A model generated the notes under the pieces. It saw nothing but the letters and a program-made list of their open reading frames with translations, was not told where the DNA came from and searched no databases. A stretch of DNA of 64,000 nucleotides from positions 1,240,001 to 1,304,000 of the forward strand of contig OY769938.1 of assembly GCA_963669295.1 (NCBI GenBank). The letters are read 5' to 3'. This document shows, piece after piece, positions 1 through 9,037 of this stretch. A program made the position numbers and the translations under genes. The first letter of the stretch is position 1. Every line of letters begins with the position of its first letter. This DNA is from G963669295 sp963669295 (lineage in GTDB: Bacteria; Bacteroidota; Bacteroidia; Flavobacteriales_D; CALLUQ01).

Positions 1-1054
1 AAGTAGAAGAACCTGCGGGGAAGAAAATACTGTCAGGCAATTGGTCGTAATCTGTCCCGTTGATGGCATTACCACCCAATGTAAATCCTACTGTAAGAGT
101 TCCAGAGGTATCAGGACGGGTAAATACAAACATCGCACTGTCGCATCCTTCATATACAATTGAATCACCTGTAACAGTAGTAATGTCTACTTCCACACCT
201 TCTGAGCCAAAGCTACCTCCTTCGAGAAACACTGCTGAATCGTAAGCAGTATCACCTGCATCGGCAATGGCTAATTTAATGTGGTAGGTTTGTCCACACT
301 GCACAGCAGCAATGGCTGTTAACACCGTGGTTAACCCATCGTACTGTACTACGGTTGGATCGGTATATTGGGGTTCTCCAACAAGGCCGGTACCATTTGC
401 CACATAATAAGCACAGTTCACACAGGGTCCCAGGTTGGCTGTTCCGTTGTTTACATCATCAATGGTTACCGGAGTAGTTGTTCCAGGAATCAATGCAATG
501 TTTTCTGCCTGGTTTTGGTAAGGGCCATTAAAGCCAGGCCCACTAATAAAGAATCCAAATGCGTCGTTAAAACCACCGTTCACAAATTCAGGGTATTCTT
601 CCGAAGCAAAGATGTAGTTAAAACTTACGGTATCTCCAATGGGTATAAAGTCAAACTCCAATATGGCAGCATCGTTGGTTCCAAAAGGGCCAACAATGAT
701 GTCTAAATCAGTATCTCCAACCCCGAAGTTTCCACCACCAAGGTCTGTGCTTCCAAGGTCGTTTGGTCCAGGTGCCATAGCCACATCGCCAGTACCCATT
801 ACCACGCCACTGTCTAGTGGAATGTTTGAGTTGTTTCCCAGGAAATGACCAATTTGGTTAGCATCGCCAGAGAAGGTAATGTTAGAAACCGTTACCCCAC
901 TTCCAAGTAAGGTGTTTTGCACCAAATCTTGAGGGGTGATTCCTGTGGTTACAATAATTTGAGCATTACTGTTGGAAACAAAGCCAAAAAATGTGGCAGC
1001 CAACAGCAATAAGAAGCTTTTTTTGCTGGTAGAAAGTAGTTTAAAAATTTTCAT
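1..1054 (-). CDS. Secreted choice-of-anchor L domain protein (3' end outside window)
   Basis: The reading frame starts with ATG at 1054 and stays open to the left edge, so only the N-terminal 351 codons are visible. Residues 1-31 form a signal peptide (MKIFK start, hydrophobic core, cleavage after SNSNAQ). The next ~220 residues carry the pattern of the choice-of-anchor L domain: an early GxxSNITFSGD-like strand, the FIFASEEYPEF motif, FGFFISGPG and a conserved PCVNCAYYVANGTG stretch. A Calx-beta-like segment (SIVYEGCDSAMFVFTRP, then NGTDYDQLPDSIFFPAG) begins near residue 290. Such proteins in Bacteroidota are usually large surface or secreted proteins ending in a type IX sorting tail; that tail is not visible here. 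Function is probably adhesive or structural (inference). The gene is divergent from the dipeptidase at 1360. Confidence 0.85.
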   Translation of the reverse strand, partial: MKIFKLLSTSKKSFLLLLAATFFGFVSNSNAQIIVTTGITPQDLVQNTLLGSGVTVSNITFSGDANQIGHFLGNNSNIPLDSGVVMGTGDVAMAPGPNDLGSTDLGGGNFGVGDTDLDIIVGPFGTNDAAILEFDFIPIGDTVSFNYIFASEEYPEFVNGGFNDAFGFFISGPGFNGPYQNQAENIALIPGTTTPVTIDDVNNGTANLGPCVNCAYYVANGTGLVGEPQYTDPTVVQYDGLTTVLTAIAAVQCGQTYHIKLAIADAGDTAYDSAVFLEGGSFGSEGVEVDITTVTGDSIVYEGCDSAMFVFTRPDTSGTLTVGFTLGGNAINGTDYDQLPDSIFFPAGSST

Positions 1055-1359
1055 AGTTAGTGCGTTTTAACCGTAGTGGTATTAATCCTTATTAGCAAAT
1101 TACAATACCAAGACTCATTTTTGGGTGAAAAGGTTGCATGGGGTTAGTGTTTAATTTTGCACACAACTGTTAAATTCACGACCAAATATACGATTTTCCC
1201 CTTATAAATAGCGGCATTCAGGAAATAATTTATTGGCGAAAAAAAATTCACTTTTTTTTCATTTTATGTCAAAATACCGGTATTTCTGCCAAAAAAAGCT
1301 ATTCCATTTTAATATCTTTATGCCCCTAAAAACATTTTCACGCAAAAATTTTAACTGGT
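1055..1359. other. Divergent intergenic region, 305 bp
   Basis: AT-rich spacer between the choice-of-anchor L gene (minus) and the dipeptidase (plus), so it should hold both promoters. On the plus strand TATCTTTA at 1313-1320 differs by one base from the Bacteroidota -7 consensus TAnnTTTG, but I found no TTG at the right distance upstream. No convincing box was found for the minus gene. No repeat, RNA gene or small ORF was recognised. Confidence 0.5.
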
Positions 1360-2727
1360 ATGAGCGAAATCAACACGTATATTGAAGCCAACAGAGACCG
1401 TTTTTTAGATGAGTTGTTGGACCTATTAAAAATTCCTTCTGTAAGTGCCGATCCGGCCTTTACGAAAGATGTGGCCAGAACTGCTGAAGCAGTGAAAGCG
1501 CGATTGGAGGAAGCCGGTGCTGACAATGTAGAGATTTGCCCTACTAATGGGCACCCCATTGTATATGGAGAAAAAATGGTTGATCCTTCAAAGCCTACAG
1601 TGTTGGTGTATGGACATTACGATGTACAACCACCCGATCCACTAGATTTGTGGGATTCTCCTCCATTTGAGCCGGTAATTAAAGACGATAACATTTTTGC
1701 GCGTGGTGCATGCGACGACAAGGGCCAGATGTACATGCATGTGAAAGCCTTTGAAACCATGATGCGCACCAACACTTTGCATTGCAATGTGAAATTCATG
1801 ATTGAAGGGGAAGAAGAAGTAGGTTCTGATAACCTGGGTGATTTTGTAAAAGCCAACAAAGAGCGGTTGAAAGCCGACGTTATTTTAATTTCTGACACTT
1901 CCATTATTGCTAACGATACTCCTTCCATTACTGTTGGATTGCGTGGGTTGAGTTATGTTGAGGTAGAAGTAACCGGACCCAACCGCGATTTGCACTCAGG
2001 TGTTTATGGTGGTGCTGTGGGTAATCCCATTAATATATTGTGCGAGATGATTGCTTCATTGAGGGATGAAAACAATCATATCACCATCCCTGGGTTTTAC
2101 GACAATGTACAAGAGTTGAGTGCCGACGAACGTGCTGAATTGGCGAAAGCTCCTTTTGATGTAGAACGTTATCAAAACGATTTGCAAATTGGCTCGGTAC
2201 ATGGCGAAAATGGATATACTGCTCCTGAACATACTTCGATACGCCCTACCCTGGATGTGAATGGTATTTGGGGAGGCTATATTGGCGAAGGAGCCAAAAC
2301 GGTATTGCCATCAAAAGCCTATGCTAAAATTTCGATGCGTCTGGTACCCAACCAAAGCTCTGATCAAATTACTGAGTTGTTTGCCAAACACTTTGAATCC
2401 ATTGCTCCTGAAGCAGTAAAAGTTAAAGTAACACCGCACCACGGTGGTGAGCCCCTGGTCATTCCTACCGACTTTCCGGCATATCAAGCAGCAAGCAAAG
2501 CCATGGAAGCTACTTTTGGCAAGAAGCCAATTCCTACAAGAGGTGGAGGAAGCATTCCTATAGTCGCCTTGTTTGAGCAAGAGCTCGGATTAAAGTCTAT
2601 TTTAATGGGATTTGGTTTAGATTCAGATGACATTCATTCTCCTAACGAGCATTACGGAGTGTTCAATTACTTTAAAGGCATTGAAACCATTCCATTGTTT
2701 TATCAGTACTATTCTGAAATGCACTAA
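1360..2727 (+). CDS. M20 family dipeptidase
   Basis: A 455-residue cytosolic-type metallopeptidase of the M20/M25/M40 clan (CNDP/PepV-like), removing residues from dipeptides or short peptides. Visible metal-site motifs are GHYDVQP (first His ligand) near residue 86, ARGACDDKGQ (bridging Asp and following Asp) near 115, and EGEEEVGS (catalytic Glu and metal ligand) near 149. The dimerisation insert contains RDLHSGVYGG, and the C-terminal half carries RGGGSIP and a HSPNEH segment (final His ligand). Length is normal for the family. No signal peptide. The stop codon shares one base with the start of the LEA-type lipoprotein gene, so the two are probably co-transcribed. Exact substrate is unknown. 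Confidence 0.93.
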   Translation: MSEINTYIEANRDRFLDELLDLLKIPSVSADPAFTKDVARTAEAVKARLEEAGADNVEICPTNGHPIVYGEKMVDPSKPTVLVYGHYDVQPPDPLDLWDSPPFEPVIKDDNIFARGACDDKGQMYMHVKAFETMMRTNTLHCNVKFMIEGEEEVGSDNLGDFVKANKERLKADVILISDTSIIANDTPSITVGLRGLSYVEVEVTGPNRDLHSGVYGGAVGNPINILCEMIASLRDENNHITIPGFYDNVQELSADERAELAKAPFDVERYQNDLQIGSVHGENGYTAPEHTSIRPTLDVNGIWGGYIGEGAKTVLPSKAYAKISMRLVPNQSSDQITELFAKHFESIAPEAVKVKVTPHHGGEPLVIPTDFPAYQAASKAMEATFGKKPIPTRGGGSIPIVALFEQELGLKSILMGFGLDSDDIHSPNEHYGVFNYFKGIETIPLFYQYYSEMH

Positions 2728-3203
2728 TGCATCAACGTATACACATACCACTATGGACAGTACTGCTGATGGCAGTACTGTTCAGTTCGTGCTTCTCTTA
2801 TAAAGAAGTAGAAGTAAAGAACATTCAATCGGTAAAGATTGAAAAGATGAACAAGGATGGTATCGATGTGCGTGTATCGGTATTGGTGAATAACCCCAAC
2901 AACTATAAAATTAGCATTGTGAACTCCAACCTCAACCTGTTTTTATCGGGCAAGGAATTGGGTAAAGCAGTGATTAAAGAAAAAGTGAGTTTGCCCAAAA
3001 AGAGCGAAGTGGTGAAGAGCTTTGTAATTCACACCAATTTTAAGCAATTGGCTGGCGGTGCCTGGAACACGATGCTGGGGCTTGTTTTCCAAAGCAAGGT
3101 AAAGTTGCGGGTAAAAGGCAGCTTGAAAGCTCGCGCCTTTATGTTGGGCAAAAAATTTCCGGTAGATTTTAGCGAAAATGTGAGGTTGAAAGATTTTCTT
3201 TAA
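2727..3203 (+). CDS. LEA type 2 family lipoprotein
   Basis: 158 residues. The N-terminus is a lipoprotein signal (hydrophobic stretch followed by FSSC, Cys at about residue 22), so it should be anchored in an envelope membrane. The remainder resembles the LEA14/water-stress fold: a beta-rich domain with VSVLVNNPNNYKISI and later SLPKKSEVVKSF. These domains are found as small envelope lipoproteins in many Bacteroidota; their role is not established. It begins on the last base of the dipeptidase stop codon (translational coupling likely). Its stop overlaps the stop of the convergent MtfA-like gene by three bases at TTAA. Confidence 0.8.
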   Translation: MHQRIHIPLWTVLLMAVLFSSCFSYKEVEVKNIQSVKIEKMNKDGIDVRVSVLVNNPNNYKISIVNSNLNLFLSGKELGKAVIKEKVSLPKKSEVVKSFVIHTNFKQLAGGAWNTMLGLVFQSKVKLRVKGSLKARAFMLGKKFPVDFSENVRLKDFL

Positions 3204-4561
3204 GGCAGCAGTTCCTTATCGTATAATACTTCTATCCCAAAAACTCCAGTACTAAATGTTAGTCGGTATTGTGTTGGAGTAAAAGGGAGCGATCGATAAT
3301 ACTCCATATCTACAGTTCGGAGTTTCCTTTCCCAATTGTATTGATGCGCTTCTAACACCACAAATGCCTTATCTTCATAGGGGTCAAGATAAACCTCTGT
3401 TACTTCAAATGTTTCCTGTCTTTTATCGATGGGTATTAGGTGATTAAGTCCTAAGGCCAACACTACTGCTGTTGGGGCAAATCCCGCCAAAACAAAACCA
3501 ACGGCAATGCCTCCATGCAGTACCTTTCTTCTTACAAAATAAAAAGCCAACAAGGCGCCTACTACCACAAAGCTGGTGTACATCCATTGTAACGATTCCC
3601 CTTCAATTTCTACGCTGTTCGTATACCCAATCCAAGCAGGTATAGCGGCTACAGGCCCCAATGCCAGCACAATGTACGACCAGTGTACCGAGGAAGGCTT
3701 TCTTTTGCTCTTTTCTTTTTTCACCAACTTAGCGCGCAATGGATCGTTGGTATTGCGCTGCAATTGATAGTCGTTGTTGGTGTGTAGCGGGTTTTGATTG
3801 AGCAGTACACACAAGTGTTTGAACACAGCTGGCAATTCTCTGCTGAACTGCTCTGGAGCTTCAAAGAAATGCTCTATGCATACAGCAAAAAACTCGTGCA
3901 TGTTGGTTCCCCCATACTTGCGTAAAAACGACGACTCTCCCTGCTGTATTCGTTTAAATTCTTTGCTACTTGTATGCAGCCACTTGTCCAGGTGTGCAGC
4001 AAACCTACGGTCGAAATCATCGCCTTTCATCACGTCAATCTTCAACGCATGCGCCATTTCATGTAGTCCCAGGTTGTACTTATCATCATCAATGGCATAA
4101 CCGTAGGTAAAGTACTTCCACGATAACAAAATAACACCTGCTCCGGTGGTAAGCCCTTTTACATGAGCACGAATAAGCTCTGAGTAATGTACATCTGGAA
4201 ACACGTGGATGGTATGAAAATGGGACAGTTCAAAACGCTCCAACCCATAGGTGAGCTGTACCGCTGCCGCTGAAATCAATGTTTTCACTTCCGGAGTAAT
4301 GACTTGACCATCTCTGCCTACAAATTTCTTGGTACGCTGAAATACTATCAGGCGGTTGATGAATTTTGCACGGCCATTTTCGGTGAGGGCATTGTAATAA
4401 CTCAAGTGCTTACTAAGTATCTTGTCAATGGCCAGGTAGTCTTGCCTATTAATGGGGGTATGATACTTTACCTTGTTGTAATAGAAAGAGCGTCCCGGCT
4501 CCCAGGTGGAGGCCAGGTAGATCACAATGCCAATAATAACAAACGCTACAATGTATCCCAT
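3200..4561 (-). CDS. MtfA-like zinc metallopeptidase with membrane-anchored C-terminal extension
   Basis: 453 residues. Residues ~1-20 form one membrane segment. Residues ~30-260 match the MtfA/M90 peptidase family: GLHEMAHALK supplies the HExxH zinc site and MHEFFAVCIEHFFE supplies the downstream Glu ligand. A linker rich in Lys/Arg is followed by three or four hydrophobic segments (~295-385) and a short C-terminal beta-rich domain ending GVFGIEVLYDKELLP. E. coli MtfA is ~265 residues with no such extension, so the membrane part is an added module. One base separates its ATG from the stop of the upstream membrane-protein gene, whose C-terminus resembles its own. Peptidase activity is inferred from the intact motif; substrate unknown. 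Confidence 0.85.
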   Translation of the reverse strand: MGYIVAFVIIGIVIYLASTWEPGRSFYYNKVKYHTPINRQDYLAIDKILSKHLSYYNALTENGRAKFINRLIVFQRTKKFVGRDGQVITPEVKTLISAAAVQLTYGLERFELSHFHTIHVFPDVHYSELIRAHVKGLTTGAGVILLSWKYFTYGYAIDDDKYNLGLHEMAHALKIDVMKGDDFDRRFAAHLDKWLHTSSKEFKRIQQGESSFLRKYGGTNMHEFFAVCIEHFFEAPEQFSRELPAVFKHLCVLLNQNPLHTNNDYQLQRNTNDPLRAKLVKKEKSKRKPSSVHWSYIVLALGPVAAIPAWIGYTNSVEIEGESLQWMYTSFVVVGALLAFYFVRRKVLHGGIAVGFVLAGFAPTAVVLALGLNHLIPIDKRQETFEVTEVYLDPYEDKAFVVLEAHQYNWERKLRTVDMEYYRSLPFTPTQYRLTFSTGVFGIEVLYDKELLP

Positions 4562-4562
4562 C

Positions 4563-5177
4563 TTATTCCATTAGCACTTCTCGTTCTACCATAATATCGT
4601 ACCCCAGCAGTCCTGTAGCAATTTCGTATTGCACTTTTCTTCCTCTCAAGTAATGTACATTTTCTTCTGTGAGTTCAAACCTCCGTAGGTATTCGTCTTC
4701 AAAAAGGACACTGTCTTTAAAATGAAAAATCAACCACTCTGTTCCCGGGTAGTCTTCACGCACCACATACGATTCTACCACTTCGTGTACCATTTGCTGT
4801 GAGGAAGTACGAATGCTGAAGTTCAACCACATCATACTGGAAAATAACAAGGGACCCACTGCAAAGAGGTTGAAGAACAAGGCATCCCAACGGTTGGCTC
4901 CAAACCATCGAATGTACAATCGGTGAGGAATAAGCAACCCTATGAAGCACACAAAAGCCAGTACTTTCGATAAAAATATTTTAGATACCAGGGTGTAGTG
5001 TCCTACAAAAGCCAGGGTGAATACACATAAAAAGATGCCTATAATCATAAGGGTATACATCCAATGCCAATCGCGTTCGCCTGAAAAGTTGTAAGTGCCT
5101 CCTTTTTTATGGGCTGGTTTGCCTTTGCGGTTTGGCGTATGCCCTTTGTGCTTTTGTATGGATTTATTGGGTAACAT
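4563..5177 (-). CDS. Small membrane protein related to the C-terminal module of its MtfA-like neighbour
   Basis: 204 residues from the ATG at 5177; an in-frame ATG at 5207 is possible but adds only a polar stretch. A very basic N-terminus (KHKGHTPNRKGKPAHKKGG) precedes about four hydrophobic segments, then a soluble C-terminal domain of ~70 residues. That domain ends IATGLLGYDIMVEREVLME, which resembles STGVFGIEVLYDKELLP at the end of the adjacent peptidase. Both have a preceding VTE/VVREDY-type strand. The two genes are one base apart and surely co-transcribed. No family recognised; a partner or duplicate of the peptidase membrane module is the best inference. Confidence 0.7.
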   Translation of the reverse strand: MLPNKSIQKHKGHTPNRKGKPAHKKGGTYNFSGERDWHWMYTLMIIGIFLCVFTLAFVGHYTLVSKIFLSKVLAFVCFIGLLIPHRLYIRWFGANRWDALFFNLFAVGPLLFSSMMWLNFSIRTSSQQMVHEVVESYVVREDYPGTEWLIFHFKDSVLFEDEYLRRFELTEENVHYLRGRKVQYEIATGLLGYDIMVEREVLME

Positions 5178-5271
5178 GGTAGTTTGTGGCTGTTTAAAAG
5201 TAAACAAATTCTACCTTTCGATTCGTATTACACTTTGAAAGCTTAACTTTATCCCTTACAATTTAGGACGC

Positions 5272-7398
5272 ATGAAGCCGAAGTTCCACTCCTTTTTTTT
5301 CTTGTTGCTGATTTTCTGTTCCTGCAGCGTTCAAGATACCAATTCGCAAAACAACGAAAACAGTACCGACATGTCGACCCATAGTGAACACAAGCATACC
5401 AACCAGTTGATTAACGCTACCAGCCCTTACCTGTTACAACATGCCCATAACCCCGTAGATTGGTACCCGTGGGGGGAAGAAGCATTTGAAAAGGCGAAGC
5501 AAGAAGATAAATTAGTGTTGATCAGCATCGGATACTCGGCTTGTCATTGGTGCCATGTTATGGAACGTGAGTCGTTCGAAAATGAGGAGATTGCTGCCTT
5601 GATGAATGAGAAGTTTGTTTGCATCAAAGTGGATCGAGAAGAACGCCCCGATGTGGATCAGATATACATGACTGCGGTGCAGCTGATGCAACAACGTGGC
5701 GGATGGCCATTGAATTGCTTTACCCTGCCCGATGGGCGCCCAATGTATGGTGGTACTTATTTTCCTCCCGACAGTTGGAAGGATTTACTGAATCAATTGC
5801 ACAACGTATACGAAACCGATTCGATGAAAGTGATTGAGTATGCCGACAACCTTACCAATGGCATTCAACAAAGTGAATTGCTCCCAAAAGTAGAGGGTGA
5901 AGTAGCGTTTGAGCCCAGTCAACTGGCCAATATGGTGGATCAGTGGAAGAGTGGTTTTGACAATAAAGAAGGGGGGCCTAACCGGGCTCCTAAGTTTCCG
6001 TTGCCCAACAACTACCAGTTTTTACTAGAATATTACCACCATACTAAAGACGAGCAACTGCTGGAGCACATCGAGTTAACGCTCGACAAAATGGCCTATG
6101 GTGGCATTTACGACCAGGTAGGTGGTGGCTTTGCCCGGTATTCTACCGACGTGTTATGGAAAGTGCCTCACTTTGAAAAAATGCTGTACGATAATGCTCA
6201 ATTGGTATCGCTATATGCTGAAGCTTACCAAGCTACTGGAAAAATGTTGTACAAACAGGTGGTTTACGAAACACTGGAATACATTGCACGGGAAATGACT
6301 GCCAAAGAAGGGGCATTTTACTCGGCACTTGATGCCGATAGCGAAGGAGAAGAGGGGAAGTTTTACGTGTGGAGCGAAGAGGAGTTAAAAACATTGCTTG
6401 GTGATGATTTTGAAGTGACTAAAGATTACTACAATGTAAATGCAAAAGGAAAGTGGGAAGGGCACTACATCTTGTTGCGCAAAGACAGCAATGAGGAAGT
6501 GGCTCAAAAACATGGGTTAACTACCGATGAGTTGGCTCAAAAAATCACCTCGATTAAGGCCACCTTATTGAAAGCACGTGAAAGCAGAATTCGCCCGGGA
6601 CTGGACGACAAGAGCCTTACTTCGTGGAATGCATTGATGCTTAAAGGATATGTAGATGCTTACCAGGTATTTGATGAGCAAGCCTTTCTTGATGCTGCGG
6701 AAAAGAGCGCCCAATTCATCTTGCATCAACAACGACGAACAGATGGTGGGCTTAACCATAGCTATAAGGCAGGAAAGAGCACCATCAATGGCTACCTAGA
6801 AGATTACTGCTTTACCATTGAGGCATTGATTGCACTGTACGAGGCCACCTTTGATGAAAAATGGCTGTATGAGGCCAAACAGCTGGCCGACTATACCATC
6901 GACCATTTTTACGATGAGGCTACCGGCCTGTTTTACTTTACTTCGGATGTAGATCCGCCATTGATTGCCCGTAAAACGGAAGTATCGGACAATGTAATTC
7001 CAGCTTCCAACTCGAGCATGGCCAAAGGGCTTTCTTTGCTAGGGCATTACTTCGACAACGAGCGTTATAATGCCATTGCTCAACAAATGCTGAAAAACAT
7101 TTATCAATACATGCCTAACTACGGATCGGGGTATTCTAACTGGGGGCTATTGGCCATGCAGTACACGTATCCGTTTTACGAGGTAGCCATTACCGGAAAA
7201 GAGGTGCACGATCGACGCAAGGAGCTCAATGCTTACTATGTGCCTAACAAAATGCTGATTGGCAGTATCAAGGAAAGCAAACTACCTCTACTTGAAATGA
7301 AGTTAATGAAAGGGCAAACCACCATTTACGTTTGCCAAAATAAAGTATGTCAATTGCCCGTTACAGCGATTAGCGAAGCATTGAAGCAAATGAAATGA
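5272..7398 (+). CDS. DUF255/thioredoxin domain lipoprotein (SSP411/YyaL-like)
   Basis: 708 residues. A lipoprotein signal (FLLLIFCSCS) is followed by a short polar linker. The SSP411 domain starts near residue 43 with NQLINATSPYLLQHAHNPVDW. The thioredoxin-like part carries GYSACHWCHVM (CxxC, near residue 90), then KVDREERPDVDQIYM and QRGGWPLNCF, all hallmarks of the DUF255/YyaL family. The rest (~230-690) is an (alpha/alpha)6-barrel-like region with DEKGKFYVWSEEE-type motifs and NAL-rich helices. Family members occur from bacteria to mammals, and their reaction is not established. The lipobox implies the cell envelope. The stop overlaps the following start by four bases (ATGA). Confidence 0.9.
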   Translation: MKPKFHSFFFLLLIFCSCSVQDTNSQNNENSTDMSTHSEHKHTNQLINATSPYLLQHAHNPVDWYPWGEEAFEKAKQEDKLVLISIGYSACHWCHVMERESFENEEIAALMNEKFVCIKVDREERPDVDQIYMTAVQLMQQRGGWPLNCFTLPDGRPMYGGTYFPPDSWKDLLNQLHNVYETDSMKVIEYADNLTNGIQQSELLPKVEGEVAFEPSQLANMVDQWKSGFDNKEGGPNRAPKFPLPNNYQFLLEYYHHTKDEQLLEHIELTLDKMAYGGIYDQVGGGFARYSTDVLWKVPHFEKMLYDNAQLVSLYAEAYQATGKMLYKQVVYETLEYIAREMTAKEGAFYSALDADSEGEEGKFYVWSEEELKTLLGDDFEVTKDYYNVNAKGKWEGHYILLRKDSNEEVAQKHGLTTDELAQKITSIKATLLKARESRIRPGLDDKSLTSWNALMLKGYVDAYQVFDEQAFLDAAEKSAQFILHQQRRTDGGLNHSYKAGKSTINGYLEDYCFTIEALIALYEATFDEKWLYEAKQLADYTIDHFYDEATGLFYFTSDVDPPLIARKTEVSDNVIPASNSSMAKGLSLLGHYFDNERYNAIAQQMLKNIYQYMPNYGSGYSNWGLLAMQYTYPFYEVAITGKEVHDRRKELNAYYVPNKMLIGSIKESKLPLLEMKLMKGQTTIYVCQNKVCQLPVTAISEALKQMK

Positions 7399-8327
7399 GA
7401 AGTGTACTGTTGCTCTTATTGGTAATTACATCGGTTCCGCTTTGGGGGCAGATGATTGATAACAGGCAATGCAATGCCTTTTCCGACGACCCATTTTTTA
7501 ATACCGATTTCATTCGTCGCAATAAAATTAAGTACATGCATGGCAAGCTGTCGGGCAAAGCCGAAATGCGCCCCATACGCAAAAAAGGGTTGGTGCAACA
7601 TTATGCCTTTGATGAAGCTGGCAAGCTTCAAATGCAATACACCTCATTTTTTAGAGCAGGCAAACAAAAAGACACCACATCAGTGTATTACCACTACGAT
7701 AGCTTAGATCATATGATTACCAAGCGGCGTAACGATGTACACGGTTTCTTTTCTTACAATTACCAGTGGGACAGCCTGGGCAACATGACCCAGGAGAAAT
7801 ATTGCAGAGATGTAAATGCCGGCCCTTCGAAAGATGAATTTAAACTGGGCAAACAATTTGAAATAGTAAGCGAAACGTTTTCGTACGAAAAGGTGAATGA
7901 ACGCCAGTTCAAAAAGCGCTTTTACAACAGCTATGGCAAAGCGTACAAGGAAGAAATTAGTCATTACAATGAAATGGGGTACCTTACCGAGCAGGTAACA
8001 AAGCTCATCATCAGCTCGCGGGGTTCGAAAGTAACCTACGAGTACAACGAAAAAGGGCTGGTGAGTAAAAAGACGGATTACTCCAACCTCACCTTCGACA
8101 ACGAGATCAGCTATGAGTATAGCTACGACGACCTGGGGAACCTCATCGAAGAAAACATTTACCGCAATGGCAAGCACATTACCCTTAGGCAGTTTTTATA
8201 CGATGGCAATATGCTGATCAAAGCGCAACTCACTAAAGACATCGAAACCAATTTCATTACCATCATTGAGTATGAGTGCGGGTTTTACGAAGAGGAGGTA
8301 GTGGAGCCTGAAGGCCCCTCCAATTGA
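7395..8327 (+). CDS. Secreted YD-repeat-like hypothetical protein
   Basis: 310 residues with a signal peptide (MRSVLLLLLVITSVPLWGQ). The mature part is Tyr/Asp/Asn-rich and contains degenerate YD/RHS-type repeats. Examples are YHYDSLDHMI, YQWDSLGNMTQEK, YNEMGYLTEQV, YEYNEKGLVSKKT, YSYDDLGNLIEENIYRNG and FLYDGNMLIKAQL, each ~20-40 residues apart. Such repeats make beta-rich shells in RHS proteins, but here there are too few for a cocoon and no toxin tip is seen. The four-base overlap with the DUF255 lipoprotein gene implies co-translation and a shared envelope job. It converges with tsaB, three bases away. Function unknown. Confidence 0.75.
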   Translation: MRSVLLLLLVITSVPLWGQMIDNRQCNAFSDDPFFNTDFIRRNKIKYMHGKLSGKAEMRPIRKKGLVQHYAFDEAGKLQMQYTSFFRAGKQKDTTSVYYHYDSLDHMITKRRNDVHGFFSYNYQWDSLGNMTQEKYCRDVNAGPSKDEFKLGKQFEIVSETFSYEKVNERQFKKRFYNSYGKAYKEEISHYNEMGYLTEQVTKLIISSRGSKVTYEYNEKGLVSKKTDYSNLTFDNEISYEYSYDDLGNLIEENIYRNGKHITLRQFLYDGNMLIKAQLTKDIETNFITIIEYECGFYEEEVVEPEGPSN

Positions 8328-8330
8328 TGG

Positions 8331-9032
8331 TTAAAGTAGCTTCCGGGGTTTGGTGGCCACAAAATCTTTCAGGTAAAACGGTTCAAAGTAAGCCACATCT
8401 TCCAACTGGCTGTTGTTAAAAGCCATTTCACTACATGGAGCCATGCCTTGCGCTGAAGCAGCCACATCATCAATAAAAATAGCATTAGGGTGCTCAATGG
8501 TTGCTTTGCATTTAGCTGCGCCATCGCCAAAAAACAGCACCGGCCCGGCTTCCAGCCATTGCTGGTAGGTAGTCGCTTCTACCACATCGGCCTGTACGGG
8601 TCGAACAACGTTTCCTTCCAAGTCGTATAGGGCTGCATATACTTCCATCCTACGCGCATCAATCATGGGACACAAAAGGGTATTGGGGGCTGCAGTGGCT
8701 TTCCTGTTTTCGATGGTAGGAACAAAACACAGGCCTTGCAGTGTGCCCACTGCTACCAATGGTTTATCGAGCGCATAACAAATGCCTTTAGCCGTAGAAG
8801 TGCCAATGCGCAAACCGGTGTATGACCCCGGGCCTTTGCTTATAGCTACCGTATCAATAGCTGCCAATGGCATGCCTACTTCTTGCATTACTGACTCAAT
8901 AAAAAGGGTAATGTTTTCGGAATGCGAGTATTGTTCGCGTACCAGTTCTTTTAAGGCGAGTACTTCACCATCTTTCGATACAGCTACTGAGCAGGCCCTG
9001 GTGGCGGTTTCAAGGTTTAAGATCAGTGCCAT
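8331..9032 (-). CDS. tsaB: tRNA threonylcarbamoyladenosine biosynthesis protein TsaB
   Basis: 233 residues, normal length. TsaB is the scaffold partner of TsaD in making t6A37 on ANN-decoding tRNAs. The ASKHA fold signature is visible as ILNLETATRACSVAV at the N-terminus, HSENITLFIESVM, and ISKGPGSYTGLRIGTSTAKG near residues 64-83, a segment typical of TsaB. The zinc-binding His pair of TsaD is absent, which separates it from TsaD. Five bases downstream of the adaptor-protein gene and probably the last gene of the TolC-adaptor transcription unit, although functionally unrelated to it. Confidence 0.93.
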   Translation of the reverse strand: MALILNLETATRACSVAVSKDGEVLALKELVREQYSHSENITLFIESVMQEVGMPLAAIDTVAISKGPGSYTGLRIGTSTAKGICYALDKPLVAVGTLQGLCFVPTIENRKATAAPNTLLCPMIDARRMEVYAALYDLEGNVVRPVQADVVEATTYQQWLEAGPVLFFGDGAAKCKATIEHPNAIFIDDVAASAQGMAPCSEMAFNNSQLEDVAYFEPFYLKDFVATKPRKLL

Positions 9033-9037
9033 GGAAA

